DNA of 64,000 nt from Sipunculus nudus (GCA_026874595.1 CM049311.1:22500676-22564675), one strand, 5' to 3'. Positions 1-13,860 are shown, numbered from the stretch's first letter. The notes: generated by a model from the letters alone, not told the origin. Program-made: numbers and translations.

Positions 1-449
1 TAAATGAAATGCTTTCAGTTGGTACCCGGATCTGAACGTGACAGTTCGTTTAGTAAATAAATCCGTGTGTAATGATTCACTTTGTATTCACGTTTGAGGC
101 CTGTCTATGTAAACACAAGGATATTGAATGGAACAAGGTTTGAAGGTGGCTTTTTCCCAAAGGAAAATTAACAAAACATGAAACTGTCTGGTTTAGATTG
201 AATAATTTTATGTCTGCAGAAAGCTAATAATCATTGTTATATCCCTGGATGTTTCTATATAACTGACCAGCATGGTTATCCGCTGTGTATATATGGTGCT
301 TGCTGTACATGTTTTTAATTATATACATAACATACTGAATTAATCTTTCTGATATTTGGACATAATTCAAATCAGTGTTGTCTATAAAAGAAGACAAATG
401 TCTGTTAAAAATGGAATTATTGTAATGAAACAAGTTGTAAATATATACC
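1..449. other. AT-rich sequence, no gene seen
   Basis: I see no convincing coding region, RNA gene or repeat here. Short open frames lack splice-site support and any recognisable domain. Confidence 0.5.
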
Positions 450-520
450 GGCTTCTGTGGCTCAGATGTAGAGCACAGGACGGGAGATCATGAGTTCGAT
501 TCTCAGCAGACGTATTTCAC
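450..520 (+). repeat. tRNA-like head of a probable SINE
   Basis: A pol III A-box-like stretch (TGGCTCAGATGTAGAGCA, about 458-475) is followed about 20 nt later by a B-box-like stretch (AGTTCGATTCT, about 493-503), the spacing of a tRNA gene. The first and last 7 bases do not form an acceptor stem, so this is not an intact tRNA. A tRNA-derived SINE head is the best reading. The SINE body may run to about 700, but no A-tail or flanking duplication was found. Confidence 0.45.
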
Positions 521-2439
521 TCACAAACTAATGCGCCTATCAGAGATTCCTGAGTTTTATGACCCAGCAATGGGGACGACACACACCCAAGGCCCGCAGC
601 AGTGATAAAACGAGCCTGGTTGACGCCAAAATTATCATTGAAACCGGAAAGAAACTCTGTAGATGTACATAATACTTAGTTAAGCGAGCATTAATGATAG
701 AGGCTGTTACCTCCACCAAAAGTAATCTTTAAACAAAGTTGTATGTATATGTTAACGTGATTGTATTTTTTTTCATGTTAATGCGCTCTTTATTTTCATT
801 AGTATGCTGGTTGCATTAGATATGTGTATGTGTACATTCTAATCAATATATAATAAGTAACAAAGTTTGAATCATGTTTTCTCGAACCAGTAATTTTATA
901 GAAAAAAACACATAAATTCTGCATGTTTCAATGATTATTTCCGTTATACATAGATCTGTACCTGCATGCATGTTCTTTTTATTTGTTACAGAACACTTTG
1001 GTATCCAAGCTAGCGGTGAATATACGACTCCGTGAGTATTTTAGGTGAACTAACATAGTAGCAGCTAAACGATGACTGAAAAATAGCGCAAAAATACCTG
1101 TAAATGTACAAATTAAAGTATAAAATCCACTTTTTTATGGTAACCGTTATCATTCCTTACACCTGCACGAACGGACTGTCAATCACATATGCTGGTTGGC
1201 TTTATATTCCCGGAGTTAAACTTTCGCAGTTTATAATTTTTCAGAGTTACACGAGAATTCCATTATCGCGATCTCACAATACAAAACATATACACAAAAC
1301 TAGTACTAAATTAAATGTCACCTACTACAGTAAGTCAATTACTTATACCAAATATTATGTGCAAAAAAATCTTATTAAGCAAAAAAATGTTATTTGTTAA
1401 CGCCAGACATTTTCAAAGATCTTATTTCATTTAAAATACTAATCTTTAATTTATTTAGACTGTCAACTTTTCAACTTTGTCTTCGACGATGGCATCTCTT
1501 ATTCACGAAAGTATTATCTTGGCGAAAAGTGTCCTTTCGCGAATTTAAAACCCTCGCGAACAAAAAGGCAACCACAGCAACCCTTTAGTAACTCTATGGA
1601 GACATGCTAGAGTGTGGTCAGAATTTTAACAAATATACATTGTGCTTAACGAGTTAGCTTATTTATCCCTGAATCTTTTAATTTTTTTTTTTTTTTGCCA
1701 ATATATCTTAAGACACCCAGCTTTGTAATTATAGACATGGGTTATGAGGCATAATAGCAACACATAATTTATATGGCTTGTGGATGTGACAAGCTTACTA
1801 CGAAAAAGCCAGTTTACAAAAGTACTGGTTCTGGTCTCACCTCCGCGACTAGGTAGGCATTTATATGTAACAGGTAAGCCGAGCTTGGGCCATGATACAA
1901 GCCATACGGTGGAGCATACAGCAATGGCCATCAATTCTGTTGATACAGTGTTTAAAAGCAGATATTCTTAAACTTAGGCTACGAATGATAAATGAACACC
2001 AAAGAATTAATATGAACTCTAAAATCAAACTCAAAACCCGTATTATTGCATTTCCTTCAAATTGTACAAGTTTGCTGCCGTCCAGTAGCCCGTGCGAGCC
2101 ATGCTTGTATTCATGCGGTCAGAAATTTAACAAACATAGAGAGGGCTTTGCCAATTCGCAGATATAAGACCGAAATGCGGCACAAACTAGGATGGCACTA
2201 TCTTGTATTGGATGGCCAATACAAGAAAGGTATACAAAAGCCGCCGGTTTGGTTGGAACCACATTAAACATAAAATGCGGTCCCTCCGGACTCATGCCTT
2301 AACCTTCCACAGATTTTCGCGAAAATCGATCAGCAGTTTACATAATCCTTCAAAGAAACAATTCAACATACACAGGATAAAACACCACCGCCTTGGCATA
2401 TGTAACAAATAAGTTCACGGGTGGTCTTATCAGGATTTT
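521..2439. other. Intergenic sequence, no gene seen
   Basis: AT-rich with a few moderately GC-rich patches (about 1,490-1,600 and 2,060-2,300). Open frames here are under 100 residues, overlap on both strands and show no domain or splice support. Confidence 0.45.
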
Positions 2440-3420
2440 TTTTATCTATATGTTTGGTCTGATGTGTTAGGCACCATTCTATGTGTATTGGCTTTTTTCT
2501 GAGGCATTAATCTATGTGTATGGTCTGTTGTCTGAGATACCATTCTATATGTATGGTCTACTGTCTGAGGCACTATTCTATGTGTATGGTCTGTTGTACG
2601 AGGCACCGCTCTATGCGTATGGTCTGTTTTCAAAGGCACAGTTGTATATGTGTATTGTCTGTTTTCTGAGACATCAATCTATGTGTATGGTCTGTTGTCT
2701 GAGGCTAAATTCTATGTGTTTTGTCTGTTTTCTGAGATAACAATCTATGTGTATGGTCTGTTGTCTAAGGCACAGTTGTATATGTGTGGTCTGCTGTCTG
2801 AGGCACCATTCTATGTTTATGGTCTACTGTTTGAGGCACCATTCTATGTGTATGTTCTACTGTCTGAGGCGCGGTTCTAAGTTTATGGTCTGTTGTCTAA
2901 GGCACCATTCTATGTGTATGGTCTACTGTCGGAGACACCATTCTATGTGTATCATATGCTGTCTGAGGCACCATTCTGTGAGTAAGGTCTGTTGTCTTAG
3001 GCACCATTCTATGTGTATGGTCTACTGTTTGAGGCACCATTCTATGTGTATGGTTTGTTGTCTTAGGCACCATCCTATGTTTATGGTCTACTGTTTGAGG
3101 CACCATTCTATGTGTATGGTTTAGTGTATAAAGCAACATTCTATGTGTATGCGCTGTTTTCTGAGGCACCATTCTAAATGTATGAACTGTGGTCTAAGGG
3201 GCCATTCTATTTGTATGGTCTGCTGTCTGAGGCACCCTTATATGTGTATGGTCTGCTGTCTGTAGGACCATTCTATGTGTATGGTCTGTTGTCTATGGTA
3301 CCATTATATGTGTATGGTCTGTAGTCTAAGGCACAGTTGTATATGTGTGGTCTGCTGTCTGAGGCACCATTCTTTGTGTACGGTCTGCTGTCTGGAGTAC
3401 CTTTATATGTCTAATTTGTA
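2440..3420. repeat. 33-bp minisatellite, block 1 (about 29 units)
   Basis: Tandem units close to GAGGCACCATTCTATGTGTA + TGGTCTGTTGTCT repeat every 33 bp with base changes and a few small indels. Because 33 is a multiple of three and the unit has few stops, both strands show open frames, for example an 11-residue repeat like YGLLSEAPFYV on the plus strand. No start context, domain or splice support was seen, so these frames are treated as non-coding. Confidence 0.85.
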
Positions 3421-3783
3421 AGTGTCTGGTCATGCATACACCTTTAACATTTTAAATAGTAATCTTTGAGAGAAGTTCCATATGATGAAACAGAAAATAC
3501 AGGTAGGTTTAACCAGGGCAATAACATTTTTACATAAGGCCAGAATATCGTGGATGTGGGAATATTTACACATTTTTGAATATTTTAAGAGAAAGTGGTA
3601 GTTTTCTTGTGTAATATTATTCCATGTGAATGAATATGAATCCGAATATAGCGTGTGAATGAAATGTGTCATCTATAATTTTATAAAGGGTATATGTACA
3701 AGATTATATTATTTGTTAAAGTGTTCTGACAACGTATTCACGAGGCATCTTTACAATCATTAGATTTCGTTTGCGCATCGGCA
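3394..3783. repeat. Copy 1 of a ~390-bp segment repeated 877 bp downstream
   Basis: The stretch from the end of minisatellite block 1 to the start of block 2 recurs at 4,271-4,659 with a few percent divergence. With the adjoining minisatellite it forms a higher-order tandem duplication of about 877 bp. Confidence 0.8.
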
Positions 3784-4285
3784 CCATTCTATGTGTATGG
3801 GCTGTTTTCTGAGGTTCCATTCTATGTGTATGGTCTACTGTCTGAGGTACCATTCTATGTGTATGGTCTGTTGTATAAAGCACAATTTTATGTGTATGCG
3901 CTGTTTTCTGAGGAACCATTCTATTGGTATGGTCTGCTGTCTGAGGCACCCTTATATGTGTATGGTCTGTTGTCTATGGTACAATTCTATGTGTATGGTC
4001 TGTCGTCTAAGGCACAGTTGTATATGTGTGGTCTGCTGTCTGAGGCACCATTTTATGTGTATGGTCTGTTGTATAAAGCACCATTCTATGTGTATGCGCT
4101 GTTTTCTTAGGAACCATTCTAAGTGTATAATCTGTGGTCTAAGGGGCAATTCTATTTGTATGGTCGGTTGTGTGAGGCACCATTCTTTGTTTATGGTCTG
4201 TTATTTGAGGCAACAAATGATGTGTGGTCTGTTGTCTGAGGCACCATTCTATGTGTACGGTCTGCTGTCTGGGGTACCTTTATAT
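3775..4285. repeat. 33-bp minisatellite, block 2 (about 15 units)
   Basis: Same 33-bp unit family as 2,440-3,420. The longest frame crossing it (3,791-4,291, 166 codons, plus) is a by-product of the 33-bp period and is not called as a gene. Confidence 0.85.
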
Positions 4286-4659
4286 ATCTAATTTATAAGT
4301 GTATGGCCATGCATACCCCTTTAACGTTTTAAATAGTAATCTTTGAGAGAAGTTCCATATGATGAAACAGAAAATACAGGTAGGTTCAACCAGGGCAATA
4401 ACATTTTTACATAAGGCCAGAATATGGTGGATGTGGGAATATTTACAAATTTTTGAGTATTTTAAGAGGAAGGGGGATTTTTCTCGTGTAATATTATTCC
4501 ATGTGAATAAAAATGAATCCGAATATAGCGTGTGAATTAAATTTGTCATCTATAATTTTATAGAGGGCATATGTACAAGATTATATTATTTGTTAATGTA
4601 TTCTAACAACGTCTTTGCGAGACATCTTACAATCATTAGATTTCGTTTACGCGTCGGCA
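4271..4659. repeat. Copy 2 of the ~390-bp segment
   Basis: Near-identical to 3,394-3,783 at a constant offset of 876-877 bp, as judged from three anchor motifs along its length. Confidence 0.8.
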
Positions 4660-4728
4660 ACATGTCTCTGTCTCTCGTACACCCACACATATGTGCCTTC
4701 ACACTAAATGCTAAGCCTTGCGCGTACC

Positions 4729-4738
<10 letters not shown>

Positions 4739-4764
<26 letters not shown>
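4739..4764. repeat. (TG)n microsatellite
   Basis: Uninterrupted TG dinucleotides for about 26 bases directly after a short AT run. Confidence 0.9.
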
Positions 4765-6883
4765 TTGTCTGTATGTATAACCTTTATCTTGTTCATGTGT
4801 TATGAGAGTGAATTTTAAATCTTTGGTTATAGTCTCCAGCACAAATTAATTTAAAAAAAATTCATTTTAATTCATGTTACACACTATACTAAGAGATATA
4901 AAGCCATTTTAGAGAAACGTGTACCTTTGATATAATGTTTAGGAATAAAAGATCTTTTATTTTACCAATAAATATATATAAATAAATGTATATTCGGGTT
5001 TTAGTAATTTCATTGTCTCTTAATAATTGCTCTTGGTCGACTTGACATTCTGAAAAATGCTAGTAATAAGTGCTGTTTGACTGAGTTTTGTGTTTACTTA
5101 ACTCTCTCTCTCTCTTTCTCTCTCTCCAAATGACACCCATCATCTATGCTAAAAGTGAGATCGTTCCGATGAATTCATTACGTTAAATTTCGTGCCATGG
5201 GCTTTGTTTTTAATTATATATAGTAATGTACAACAGGAACTTAAATGCATGTTAGACTGACAACCAGGGTTCACGCATAATACATCCATTTATGTAGCTC
5301 TACTGTCTATGTATGTTCTCCGGCAAACAGTCAATACGGAAACATTGTAAATATGTGACATGTTGTGGGAATCGCGTCACTCCTCAGTCGGGTACATTTG
5401 TGCAATTATCAAGAAAACCATATCTGAGAGAGAGAGCCCAGGCCTCCGCCAGTCATTATCCGCATGTTTATTTTCAAATTAGTAGAACAACGTTTTAATT
5501 ACATTCTTAAACCTCAACTTTTTTAACGACATCTATGCCTTACAGCAGGGCCAATTTAAAGATTGCCAATTCTGAAATTTTCATCGGAGTCCCCGGATAC
5601 GGACATGCCAGTGAAACTTCTTCGGAACCAAAAATCAGTGTGCTGAATCATTGTTAACCGGATCCAGAATCGACAATTCTTTGGTTTCGGCACCTAGACT
5701 TCCTTACTTTGTATTACAAGTCGGACGTGATGATTCAAATTGTTTTCGGATTCGGAATTGACTGTTTCTTGAATCCCGGATACTATTTTCATGATAAATA
5801 TGATATTCGAATTATTTGGTGGGAAATTTAGAATCCGGATCCTGACAGGAAGATATATTTAATTCTATTCGCTTGCCTTCTTCGTGTGAAGATTCACTTG
5901 GTATCTACACCTGTATCTGATATTTTACTTTATAGTCACGCGGCAAGCCGTTCAATGTAAACATCTAAATACCATTTCAAAAGGTTTGAACCATTTTTTT
6001 CTTTAAAACTTAAGGTTCTAAATGACATAGATGCTGCTGTGCTGCCGTTGTTTAGGGAGATCCGAAATCGGATTTGAATATTCACTTGATATGCAGATCC
6101 GGATGAATACTTGTTATGATTCCTTTAAAGTTCTTAACAGTCACGTGGTTTACTCTGTTATCTGAATCCGGAGAAATAAATGATTAATTCAATCTCTTGG
6201 CCATGCGAGGCAATAGAATCGAATGTAGGAACGGAAATGATATTCCGGATCCTGCATGGGTTGGACATGCTCTTGACCTTGGTATATCCGAACAATGACA
6301 TCATCGGCGTCAGTTAATTCTTCCCCATTCATACATATCTCAAGACATCCTACTTTCAAATAACAGTCACGGGTCAAGAGACAGACAGACAAAAAAAAAA
6401 TCCTTGATTGGCACGGAGAGGTTACAATCTCACTATGTCGTCATGTCATCCATAGATAGAGAAGGAAATGTATTCAAGACACACAGAAGTAGATTGCTCA
6501 TCTAAATATAAAACGATAAACCAAAGCTTGTGAATGGTGTTAATTAGAATGAAATGGTTTAAGCATGCCGTAAAAAAATTAGAAGTATTACGCATGCATG
6601 TGTGAAGGATTTGTGAGCATGCGGTGTGAGAGTCTGATTGGATGGCTGATATATAATTCCAGAATGTTGCGCACCACTAGGCAAGGTCTGTGACCTTATA
6701 GTAAGGAACATTCGTGTGCAAAATTAGTATAATACTCATTAGAGCACACACCTCCGCCAGCGCAAAACAATCACCAAGAAACCGCCCCTTTATCCAGTCT
6801 GACCGCTTCCAAAAAGTAGTTGGATGTTGCCTGGCTCACGTTCCAGCTCTATACAGTATTCTTTCCAGCGGACACGAAAGAGT

Positions 6884-6886
<3 letters not shown>
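4765..6886. other. Intergenic, no gene seen; short CT microsatellite
   Basis: A CT-rich microsatellite lies at about 5,101-5,128. From 5,560 to 6,270 there are scattered CGGATCC/GGATTCGGA-type words, suggesting an old degenerate repeat. I could not define its unit or ends. Confidence 0.4.

Positions 6887-6941
<55 letters not shown>
6887..6941. repeat. (AT)n microsatellite
   Basis: Uninterrupted AT dinucleotides, about 55 bases. Confidence 0.9.
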
Positions 6942-6942
<1 letters not shown>

Positions 6943-7856
6943 GAAATAAATATATACAGTTGTACATAGTTATTATTCTTTGAATATTTATTTTATATTT
7001 ATATGTGGGTGATGGTGAGTGTGTCTTAAAGATAAATTTACGCTACTGATTGGAGAAAAGCCTATGATGCGTTCCATATCAGCGATTCTGTTTTTCCTTG
7101 ATTTTTCATCTTTCAACATACCCACAGGCACTCATATTTGTAAATATATTGAGGTGAATAAAAAGCTAATGCAAAGAAATAATGGGTTAGCTAAATAAAT
7201 CTTAGAACGTGCTCAACGGCAAGTGCATCCGGGTCATTTCTGGATCTGGGATTTTCCACACTCACGTTTTGTTAATGAATTTGCAGTTTCAAGTCATACA
7301 TGTGCTCTTTCACGTTATGAAATATTCATATGACCTTATGAAAGTGTCTTTTATGTTCAAAATTAGGATAATCGCTTACAAAGGAACACACTGTTTCTGC
7401 AATTTGTTCATTCCCAGTCATTAAAACAATTGAACTCGGCCTTGGTATGTGTGAAGTCTGATTACCGAATGTTCACGCACCATTGCTTGATCTTGGACTC
7501 ACCTGAGGAAAGGAAGTGCATTTTGAAATAATCGCATAGCAGTTCACCGTCAGACTAAAATTATTTCTCTTAGAACGGATTTATTGATTCCGCCCAGTTA
7601 TCTATTAAGATTCCTATCAGAGTTCATATAATCACATCTATATAATTAATACGCAGTTGTTTTTTTTTCTACATAATGGTTTACCTGTTTCTGCTCTGAT
7701 ATGACTCTCTAAATTTCGCATGCGTTTCGTCGGCGGGCTCTTATAGGACAAGTATGTTTTTTTTGCGGGAATATGCCCTATAAAGCTGCATTATTAATAT
7801 ATTTTAATATTTTCCCAATAGGTGCACCTATTTCCCTTGTGTTGGCGTTTCGGCTC
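6942..7856. other. Intergenic, no gene seen
   Basis: AT-rich. A loose resemblance exists between about 6,600-6,720 and 7,190-7,510 (CATCCGGG/GTCTGATT-type words), compatible with a decayed repeat. Confidence 0.35.
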
Positions 7857-8050
7857 TAGGACAACTACCCCCCGGACAATTACCCCCGGGACAATTACCC
7901 CCCGACAATTACCCCCTGGACAATTACCCCCCGGACAATTACTCCTAGGACAATTGCCCCCTGGGACAACTACCCCCTGGGACAACTACCCACTAGCCAA
8001 TTACCCCCCCCCCCCCCAATACAACTACCCCCTGAACAACTACCCCCATG
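7857..8050. repeat. C-rich minisatellite, 14-16-bp unit, about 13 copies
   Basis: Units of the form GGACAATTACCCCC, with CAACTACCCC variants, repeat in tandem with 1-2-base length changes and a poly-C expansion near 8,005. Confidence 0.85.
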
Positions 8051-11000
8051 GTATAATAACACTTTTAAAGTACACATGTACCAACTAAAAGTAAAATATT
8101 CAGATTGTAACAAAAAAAAATACCGGTGATAATAATTTTCAAACTAAGCATAGGTACATACATCATGTGTATCTAGAAATAGGAAAAAATCCATTACATC
8201 AAGTTTTCAGTAGCTGATACCTAGTTGTAGGTAATGCCTTTCAGATATTTGTATTGTGTATTGTAAAAATAACTTTGTAAATATATGGTAAAAAGTCCAT
8301 TATATGAAATATGCTTTACATTGGCAAAAACAAAAGTTTGGAAACATAAGGTCAAAAAGTCCATTATATGAAATGTCCATTACATGGGCAAGTTGTAGGC
8401 AATGCCTCGAAGGTAATCTAATGTGTCCCTGTTTCCGTAGTCCCGCACAATGTTCAATATCCTCGGTGACGATCCTGGTATACCCGCCTCTGTGGGGGTG
8501 ATCAATGTCCACGAGCGATCTGCGCTATCACAAACTGGTTCAGCGGCTGCTCTTTGGAATTCTGTGCTACTCATAAGCAAAACAGAATATATTTAAATGT
8601 ATAACGTTTACTTATAATCTTCTTATCAGTCATATGTTCATATGTTTACACCTGTCATGTATACACACTGTCACGCTTCAGTATCATGGTTTACTTCTTG
8701 CGAGTGGCAGAACAAATAAAAACGAATAGGCGGCTTGTAAACGGGGACTAATACATGTCATAGTGCTATTAAGAAAAAATAATAATGGTGATTCTGATTA
8801 CCTCCAAAATTTAATAGATTGTTCATACGGTTTTACCCTAACCCTCTATTAATAACTTTTGTTGTGTCAATTTGCTTAGGGACAAAAAAAAACATGCATT
8901 TATTTCTTTGCCAATGACTTGCACGGAAAAGACGTTGATGACAGGTCAATCAGCATAGATCAGGACAAATATTTAATCATTTTGGAATCTATTCACCTGA
9001 GCCTGTTTTTTCACTTTGGCCGATATACGTTGCTTTTCCGCGTGCAAGAGCCTTTGCCAACATACATGTATCTGTTTTCACGCCTAGGTTTATATGCCTC
9101 TTGTCTTTTTCCTAAACGTATTTTTTTTGTGATTTGTTGAATAGTATAATTTGCCATTCCGTGAACAATCAAAACCAGCATGTTGCAGAACTATTTATTT
9201 TACAGAATCGTGGATTTTTCCATGGGTGCATATAGTTTTATTTAATTAAAACCTTTCCGCAGAGTAATTTCGATGAATTTGTACATTTATTCTATTTTTA
9301 TTACTACATTATATAAAAATCATCAGAACGGTCGTTATATTTGACAGTATTCCATGGTTTTGGTTTCAATGAACAACAATCGGAATATTAAAAATGATAT
9401 CCATTGGTGCTTTCTTAAGTAGAATTAAGTAGAATCCGCAATAGATATTATTCGATTTTGATTTTTCTCGTGAAAGATTTAATATATAAATGACTGGAGA
9501 TCAGAAGAGTACTTTGATTTTATCAATATAGTGTTTTTGTTATGTGTTTAAGATTAGTGATGGGATTTATCATTTTCTAGATTCTAAAGATATGAATACT
9601 GTTCCTAACCCTGTATTATAGCAATATGTATAATTTAGCTATTTTTTAACAAAAACACAAAATTTATTTCTAATGAGACCAACCGTGATTATTTTGTTTA
9701 GTGATTAACGAGGTCTGAAGCCTTTTAGATGAAAAAAAAATGTCTGGCAGCCAACTACCATTTGTGGATTTGGCCATGGTCACAGAAAGTTTTTAAGTTA
9801 GCCGACACGCCCCATTGCCACAAACTGTCCCAAGAAACAAGTAATGCTTGGTTGATGTTTTGAGTACTTGAGTATGTGTCGCATACCCACGCACTTGAGC
9901 CCTGACTGGTTGATCCTCCCAATTATTCCGACTGGCTGCTATCGGAAGCCGATATATAGACTAAAACTCGGATGTCGCAAGCCGAATGCCATAGACATGT
10001 ATAGAGGCACAGGTCCTCGGCTAGTTGTTTAAAAAACATTTTCGCAAGTCTCCGGTTGAAAAAAAAAGAAAATGGCGACAAGTCCTTGTAAGCAGTATAG
10101 TTTTATTTGTAAGTTTTTGTTATATTTGTGTATAAGTCACTTGTGATATGGTACAAACTAGGCCGCCGTATCTGCACTTCTGGCCGAACCGGCTTTTTTA
10201 CACGAAATATAAAAGAGCCTTCTGTTGAGAGAGGGCTATTTTGTCTGCTGAAATATTTCCATGCACATATTTCCTACAAAATTGTCATATAAAATCAAGG
10301 TAAGAGCAGTAAATGTACCTACAACATTTTGCTTTGGTTACACCATAAATAAATGATAGATATTGCAGTATGCCTTTGTGCAGGACTAACTGTGAAGCAC
10401 AGCTGTAAGTTATTCATTTTGAGTTGCCTCTGTTTATACTGTTAACATTTCTGACAGGAGAGAGATTTCTATATAAATATCACTTTCTGTAAAGGAAACA
10501 AGATATTTATTTCAACCGTTCGACAAACAGAGTGTTTACATGATTTTATACCAGTTTGCTTTATTGTCAGTTAGTGCAATGACTCATCCTGTTCCTGTTT
10601 TATGTGAATACAAAGTAAAGTAAACGCTAATGATAAGCCCAAATTAACAAAACAGTTGCTGAACAACAATAATTTAATTCTTACCTGGTTTGACTCAGGA
10701 GTTCAGGGATTATGTCTCAAATAAAACCTTGTTAACTATACCGGACGGGAAGACATACATGATTTGCATAGGGCTTTGTACTTGCACCCTAAGGACCATT
10801 ATGATCCTTTTGTTTTAATCTTTAAAATGCAATTTTTCATTAAACAGTCAAGACAACTTGCGTTCTTATTATTCCCCTGGTTTGAGGGAGATCATGTTAA
10901 TCACTGACTATTGTACTGGCTAAACAATTTTAATATCAATGGGGTTTATGGTTTTGCCCTTCAGAGAATATGATCTCTCGCTTATTTGGACATAATAATA

Positions 11001-13227
11001 GATCACAAAATGGAAATACATATTCTGAGAATGTTTTGTCTCCATATTATTTCTTTTATTAAAACTTTATAATATATATAATTATGAACATATAAACTGA
11101 TATTGCTAATTTTCCTTTTAAACCTAACATTGAATATTGAATATTACTTATTTTTATTTTGGAATATGAAAGTTCAAAATACGCAAGGGCCTATTTGTGA
11201 AATAATCTAACAAACAATTCTTTAATGAGTTTTTATCAAACAGCGAACATTCACGATGAACAGTGAGACGTTACATAAAATGTACAAATCTGTTACCTTT
11301 TAGGTTTATTTTAAATGTTAAACTTTACTAAGTGCCTCACTGGTCATAATACTCAGCAGTCTATATTGGTCAGTGATCTATTTGTTATCTACTAAGGAGA
11401 GGTAAAGAGAACCTGTATACACAACGTCAGAACATCCCAGGTCTAGCGATTACGAGTTGTGCCTTGATATATATCACACTGATAATTGCAGTCTGTCATT
11501 CACGAAAAAGAAACTTAAAATTCTTACATGATCTTTTTGCATTGTTCATAACCGCGAATATGGATAAATGATACATCATTGAACAGATTATTTTGCTGGA
11601 TATACGTCTGGCATATAAAGTTGTATGAAGTATCTTTATATAACCACTCCTCTGTCGTTTTTTTTCTAGGGGTGAGTGTAACTATAAGAATGTATAACTT
11701 AACCAGTTTATACCCAGTGGTCATAAATAGCATGTCATACTGAAGCGTATGGTTAAAGCTATGATTTGAGACCAAATTTGATTGAATACGTTTTGTTAAA
11801 TTTAGTAGTATAGGGCTTATAACCACCCTGAAGTAAGTGTTCATAAAATGGAAAAAAATATATACGTCATTTGACATAAAACATCAATTTATTCACTAAA
11901 AGCTTCCACTTTATACTGCTATCAGACATTTTTTCACTACCTATTTATCACCCATTTGCCACCAAAATGGTTCCGATGATCCAAATTTTGGGGTCTGGCT
12001 GAAGTTCTAAATCGGAATATATCAAATAGTTGAAATTTAATATACATGAACCGGTTTCAACGGAAAGACTTTAATTCATAATTTATTTAGATTACATACG
12101 TGCATGACAGGATACGCACATATGTAGAAGCTCAAAACTGTTTGCTTTATAGATTCGGTGCTTCTTTTGCCATGAATTGATAGTACAGCTTTCAATATGT
12201 ATGCTGGCATAAAGACAAATTCAACACATTTACAGGCGCACATCATTGTTCTGTTTGCTACTGTTGTACTATAGTTATAAATGTATGACAGAACACGCAT
12301 GTAGATACCTGTTGCTAATTGCTAATTTTGTGTTGTATTGATAATGCAGATTTCACATTGTAAATGTTTGTATAAAAGAATCAACAATGTGTCAATAAAA
12401 TATCACGGCCTTTAGCTGTGATGCTACATTTGATATATGGAAATAATGTCAACAAAATACTTTCACTTTGTAATTTAATTTTGTGTACATTCCTTTTTCA
12501 TGTTGCACATGCATATATTATTAGGAATATTTACCACGTGTATCAAACTTCAGGATAATACATCAAACTTCCTGAATGTATGCTAAGAGAATGGAAGAGC
12601 AAGTCGAATTCATACGACAAGTTTAAAAAATATAATGCACCCTAAGTTTCCAGATATATTTCTGTTTATAATTCTTGATTACATCAACATTTTGAAAGAA
12701 GTTTGGTTTGAGTTTTCTTTGACGTGATTTGTGATTAACACATTTCTGCATTTTTAGCTTCCGTGCTCTAGCAACCTTTGTACAATTAAGTTTTCTCTTT
12801 ATGTCAGCTTTTATATCCCCAATGAAGAATGCTTGGAAAACCATTTCACACCACTCGCTTCATCAAGTGAACATACATTAAAAGGAATAGAGTAGTTCTT
12901 AATATTATAATTTAATATTATTATTACTGAATAGAACAGTTTATTTCATCAAAGTTTGTAATATTGAAGGCAACTGTTTTATAAACTATTCCTAAATATT
13001 TGGCATGACAATAGCGTTTTCTTCTTGTTAAACACGATTTCAACTTACTGACTATCGGTTCTTTTAATCTTATGTGCAAGGCTTGGTCCGATCTACAAGA
13101 TTACATCGTGTGAATATTGTGATAAATTATTTTTAAAAAATGGAGCAAATATTTCGTTTTTATTTTTTATTGAAAGAGATAAAGTGTCAAATATTGTCAA
13201 CATTCGATGTGCTGGTATAAAAGCTAA
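8051..13227. other. Long intergenic stretch, no gene seen
   Basis: Strongly AT-rich. A short repeated phrase (AGTCCATTATATGAAAT) occurs at about 8,295 and 8,358. The longest frame, 11,524-11,877 minus (117 codons), has no recognisable domain and no splice support. No RNA gene was identified. Confidence 0.4.
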
Positions 13228-13860
13228 TATAATTTTAGCCCCATTTCAATACCGACAAAAAAACAGATTCAAACAGACTCTGAATTTTTTGACCCCAAAA
13301 ATATAGAAACAGTGCACTTGCAATACATTCCAGGACAAATATTCCAGGTGTTTTTTTATAATCCGGTGGCCATCTTGATGGCCATCTTGGATTTTTACTA
13401 AGAGAGGACGAATTTCGGTGAGCCCCATATCGGAAAATATTGAGTATTGTCTGGACAATTATTATGCAAAGTTTAATTCATCTTTCATTTTTGCACAGCA
13501 CTTCTTAATATGCAGCTTAACCGCTGGGCTAATTGAATATTTACCAAAATCATTAAAAAACAGCTAATGAGTACCTTGTCAGGTTTTTAATCTCAAAAAT
13601 TGAATTTCCAAACCCCAAAAACATAGAAATAGAGTATTCGCAATGCTTTCGAGGGACATAATGATTTAAGTTATTGATATTTTTTTAATCTCGTGGCCAT
13701 CTTGGCCGCCAGCTTTTATTTTGGCCAACATCATATGTTTCAGCTTGCCCCCGTATTGGAAATTCATCATTGAGCAATTCTGCCAACTTTCATGCTTCTT
13801 TCATTTTTTGTACAATTCTACCAAATATGGGAGCTGAACCGATAGACTAAGAAACTGGGG
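13228..13860. repeat. Degenerate ~330-bp tandem duplication
   Basis: Two diverged copies share ordered landmarks: CCCCAAAAA(C/T)ATAGAAA, a GGCCATCTTGG block (13,366/13,379 and about 13,695), a TCTTTCATTTTT(T)G(C/T)AC block, and a final GCTGAACCG/GCTTAACCG block. The offset is about 330 bp. Confidence 0.55.

Noticed and set aside
450-520. Functional tRNA gene
   Set aside because: A and B boxes are present, but the acceptor stem does not pair; more likely a SINE head.
2440-4285. CRISPR-like array
   Set aside because: Units are contiguous tandem repeats without unique spacers, in a eukaryotic context; it is a minisatellite.
3791-4291. 166-codon plus-strand frame over the minisatellite
   Set aside because: It is produced by the 33-bp period. 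Comparable frames exist on the other strand and in other frames, with no domain, start context or splice sites.
8380-8580. 66-codon minus-strand frame with fairly normal amino-acid composition
   Set aside because: Considered as an exon, but no homologue recognised and no convincing acceptor or donor.
11524-11877. 117-codon minus-strand frame
   Set aside because: No domain, no matching splice sites, and base composition like the surrounding AT-rich DNA.
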